From Acidobacteriota bacterium (GTDB lineage: Bacteria > Acidobacteriota > Terriglobia > Terriglobales > Acidobacteriaceae), in the NCBI GenBank assembly GCA_003225655.1, contig QIAW01000030.1, forward strand, positions 1 through 5,192: a DNA stretch of 5,192 nucleotides. The letters run 5' to 3'. Below the pieces are notes generated by a model that was given only the letters and a program-made list of their open reading frames with translations, did not search any database and was not told the DNA's origin. Below are positions 4,371-5,192 of the stretch, piece after piece; positions within the stretch are counted from its first letter, which is position 1; the number at the start of each line of letters is the position of its first letter. The position numbers and the translations under genes are program-made.

Positions 4371-4391
4371 GTAATTCCATTTTGGAATTAC
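4371..4391. promoter_or_regulatory. Perfect 8-bp inverted repeat (operator-like)
   Basis: GTAATTCC (4371-4378) and GGAATTAC (4384-4391) flank ATTTT. The motif CATTTTGG occurs at 4378-4385 and again at 4394-4401. The palindrome lies about 30 bp after a TATAAA sequence (4339-4344) and over 330 bp before the sigma gene. It could be a repressor site or a weak plus-strand terminator lacking a long T-tract. Confidence 0.3.
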
Positions 4392-4604
4392 TTCATTTTG
4401 GCATTTGAGAATGACTTTAATTTTGAGGGCGGAGCCATTTGGCAATCCCGTTTAGCCGATGATTCGGACCGGCAATCAACTCTGACAACGCAAGGCACTT
4501 CGCACCGCGAATCCTGCATTTTTCCAGGTAAGCGGGCGAGACACCGTCGCTGGTGGGTAAAAGTGATATCAAACCTGTGAAAGATTGGTTTCATCATGGG
4601 CGGT
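4392..4604. other. Gene-free stretch before the sigma gene
   Basis: No convincing coding frame is present. The only structure noted is an imperfect inverted repeat around 4564-4596, with AAACC pairing to GGTTT and flanking TGAT/ATCA. Nothing else stands out. Confidence 0.4.
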
Positions 4605-4635
4605 TTGACATAAAATAATCCTACATACCTTCAAT
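4605..4635 (+). promoter_or_regulatory. Weak candidate promoter for the sigma-like gene
   Basis: TTGACA at 4605-4610 matches the -35 consensus exactly. The best -10 is TTCAAT (4630-4635) at a long 19-nt spacing, with TACCTT (4626-4631) at 15 nt as an alternative. Neither is strong. It lies about 95-120 bp before the start codon. If the gene is transcribed by a non-housekeeping sigma factor, its real promoter could look different. Confidence 0.25.
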
Positions 4636-4728
4636 GATCGATTGCAGTATTACGGCGGCATAACGGCGCAGAATGACTCGGCGTAGAGGAAGGGCCTCAT
4701 TTTGGCGGTAGCGAATAGCACAACTCGT

Positions 4729-5192
4729 ATGAAAGAGAAGATAGAACTAACGCAAGCAGTATTCGAGCAGTTGCTGGATTGGCTGGATGCGGACCGCGAC
4801 GTGGCCGGCCAGAGGTATGAGGAGATTCGCCGCCGCCTCATCAAGATATTCGTGTGCCGCGGCTGCATTGTGCCGGAAGAGCTGGCCGACCGGACAATCA
4901 ATCGTGTGGCCAGCAAGGTGCCAGAGATTGCCGGAAGTTATGTGGGCAATCCGGCATTGTATTTCTATGGCGTGGCGAATAAGATTTTCCTCGAATATTT
5001 GAGAAAGATGCCGGCCCCGCTGCCGGTACTGCCTTCGCCCCCAAGCGAGGAATCGGAGCAGCGATATGGGTGCCTGGAGCAGTGCGTGGAGCGGCTTTCA
5101 GCCGAACACCGTGAATTGATCCTAGTCTATTACGGAGGCGAGGGGAGAACGAAAATTGATGCGCGCAAGGGCCTGGCGCAGCAACTCGGGAT
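4729..5192 (+). CDS. ECF-like sigma-70 family protein of acidobacterial type, 3' end missing
   Basis: The frame is open from ATG 4729 to the window end (154 codons seen, no stop). It resembles a sigma-70-like protein type frequent in Acidobacteriota. A region-2-like helical part (about 30-95) includes YEEIRRRLIKIF at 30-41, a CRGC at 43-46, EELADRTINRV at 50-60, and ALYFYGVANKIFLEYLRK at 76-93. A Pro-rich linker (95-105) follows, then a region-4-like part, CVERLSAEHRELILVYY (119-135) and the start of the helix-turn-helix (KIDARKGLAQQLG, 142-154). It probably directs RNA polymerase to a small regulon, which cannot be identified. The start is uncertain: ATG 4729 has no ribosome binding site, whereas TTG 4702 in the same frame follows AGAGGAAGGG (4685-4694) at 7 nt and would add nine residues. 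An in-frame TAG at 4684 bounds the choice. No anti-sigma gene is seen within the window. Confidence 0.8.
   Translation, partial: MKEKIELTQAVFEQLLDWLDADRDVAGQRYEEIRRRLIKIFVCRGCIVPEELADRTINRVASKVPEIAGSYVGNPALYFYGVANKIFLEYLRKMPAPLPVLPSPPSEESEQRYGCLEQCVERLSAEHRELILVYYGGEGRTKIDARKGLAQQLG

Noticed and set aside
4162..4597. Short frames of about 60-69 codons in the divergent intergenic region
   Set aside because: None has a ribosome binding site or a recognisable protein pattern, and frames on both strands overlap the hairpin repeats.

Overview
The window looks like chromosomal DNA of a GC-rich soil or sediment bacterium, most likely an Acidobacteriota (Terriglobia/Koribacter-like) genome or metagenome contig. 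The clues are the sigma-factor type at the right end, an interspersed palindromic repeat starting with a TTAGCCCA/TGGGTAA hairpin, G-rich GGGGGTA intergenic motifs, and CAGTCCT/AGCTCCA low-complexity strings. The assignment rests on recognition of these types, not on a search.

Layout, left to right. (1) Positions 1-1737, plus strand: the 3' part of a large protein that resembles the DUF2264-type (alpha/alpha)6-barrel family followed by a beta-sandwich. It ends in a low-complexity tail. (2) 1761-1914: a cluster of palindromes that I read as an interspersed intergenic repeat. (3) 1970-2122, minus strand: two tRNA genes, Phe(GAA) then Pro(TGG), separated by only 3 nt and both with encoded CCA. 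The tRNA-Phe has a mismatch at the normally invariant 53-61 pair. (4) 2155-2730, minus strand, upstream of the tRNAs: a possible promoter with two 11-bp direct repeats just upstream, a possible 27-codon leader ORF, two alternative RNA hairpins that behave on paper like an antiterminator/terminator pair, a 63-codon ORF with a ribosome binding site, and a long nested hairpin. All of these point the same way as the tRNAs. (5) 2771-3178: no gene; palindromes, a G-rich repeat and a perfect 14-bp inverted repeat. (6) 3179-4093, minus strand: a complete gene for a GH43-like beta-propeller protein similar to the N-terminal domain of the glucosamine inositolphosphorylceramide transferase (GINT1) family. 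(7) 4094-4728: a 635-bp divergent intergenic region with two tandem, covarying hairpin repeats, a GTAATTCC palindrome and a weak promoter. (8) 4729-5192, plus strand: the 5' part of an ECF-like sigma-70 family protein that runs off the window.

The protein genes show no obvious shared pathway. The beta-propeller protein may act on surface glycans or glycolipids, and the sigma-like protein may regulate something beyond the window. The most unusual stretch is the minus-strand unit from about 2730 to 1970, which could be an attenuated transcript carrying a short protein and two tRNAs. Every regulatory part of that model is inferred from sequence shape alone.
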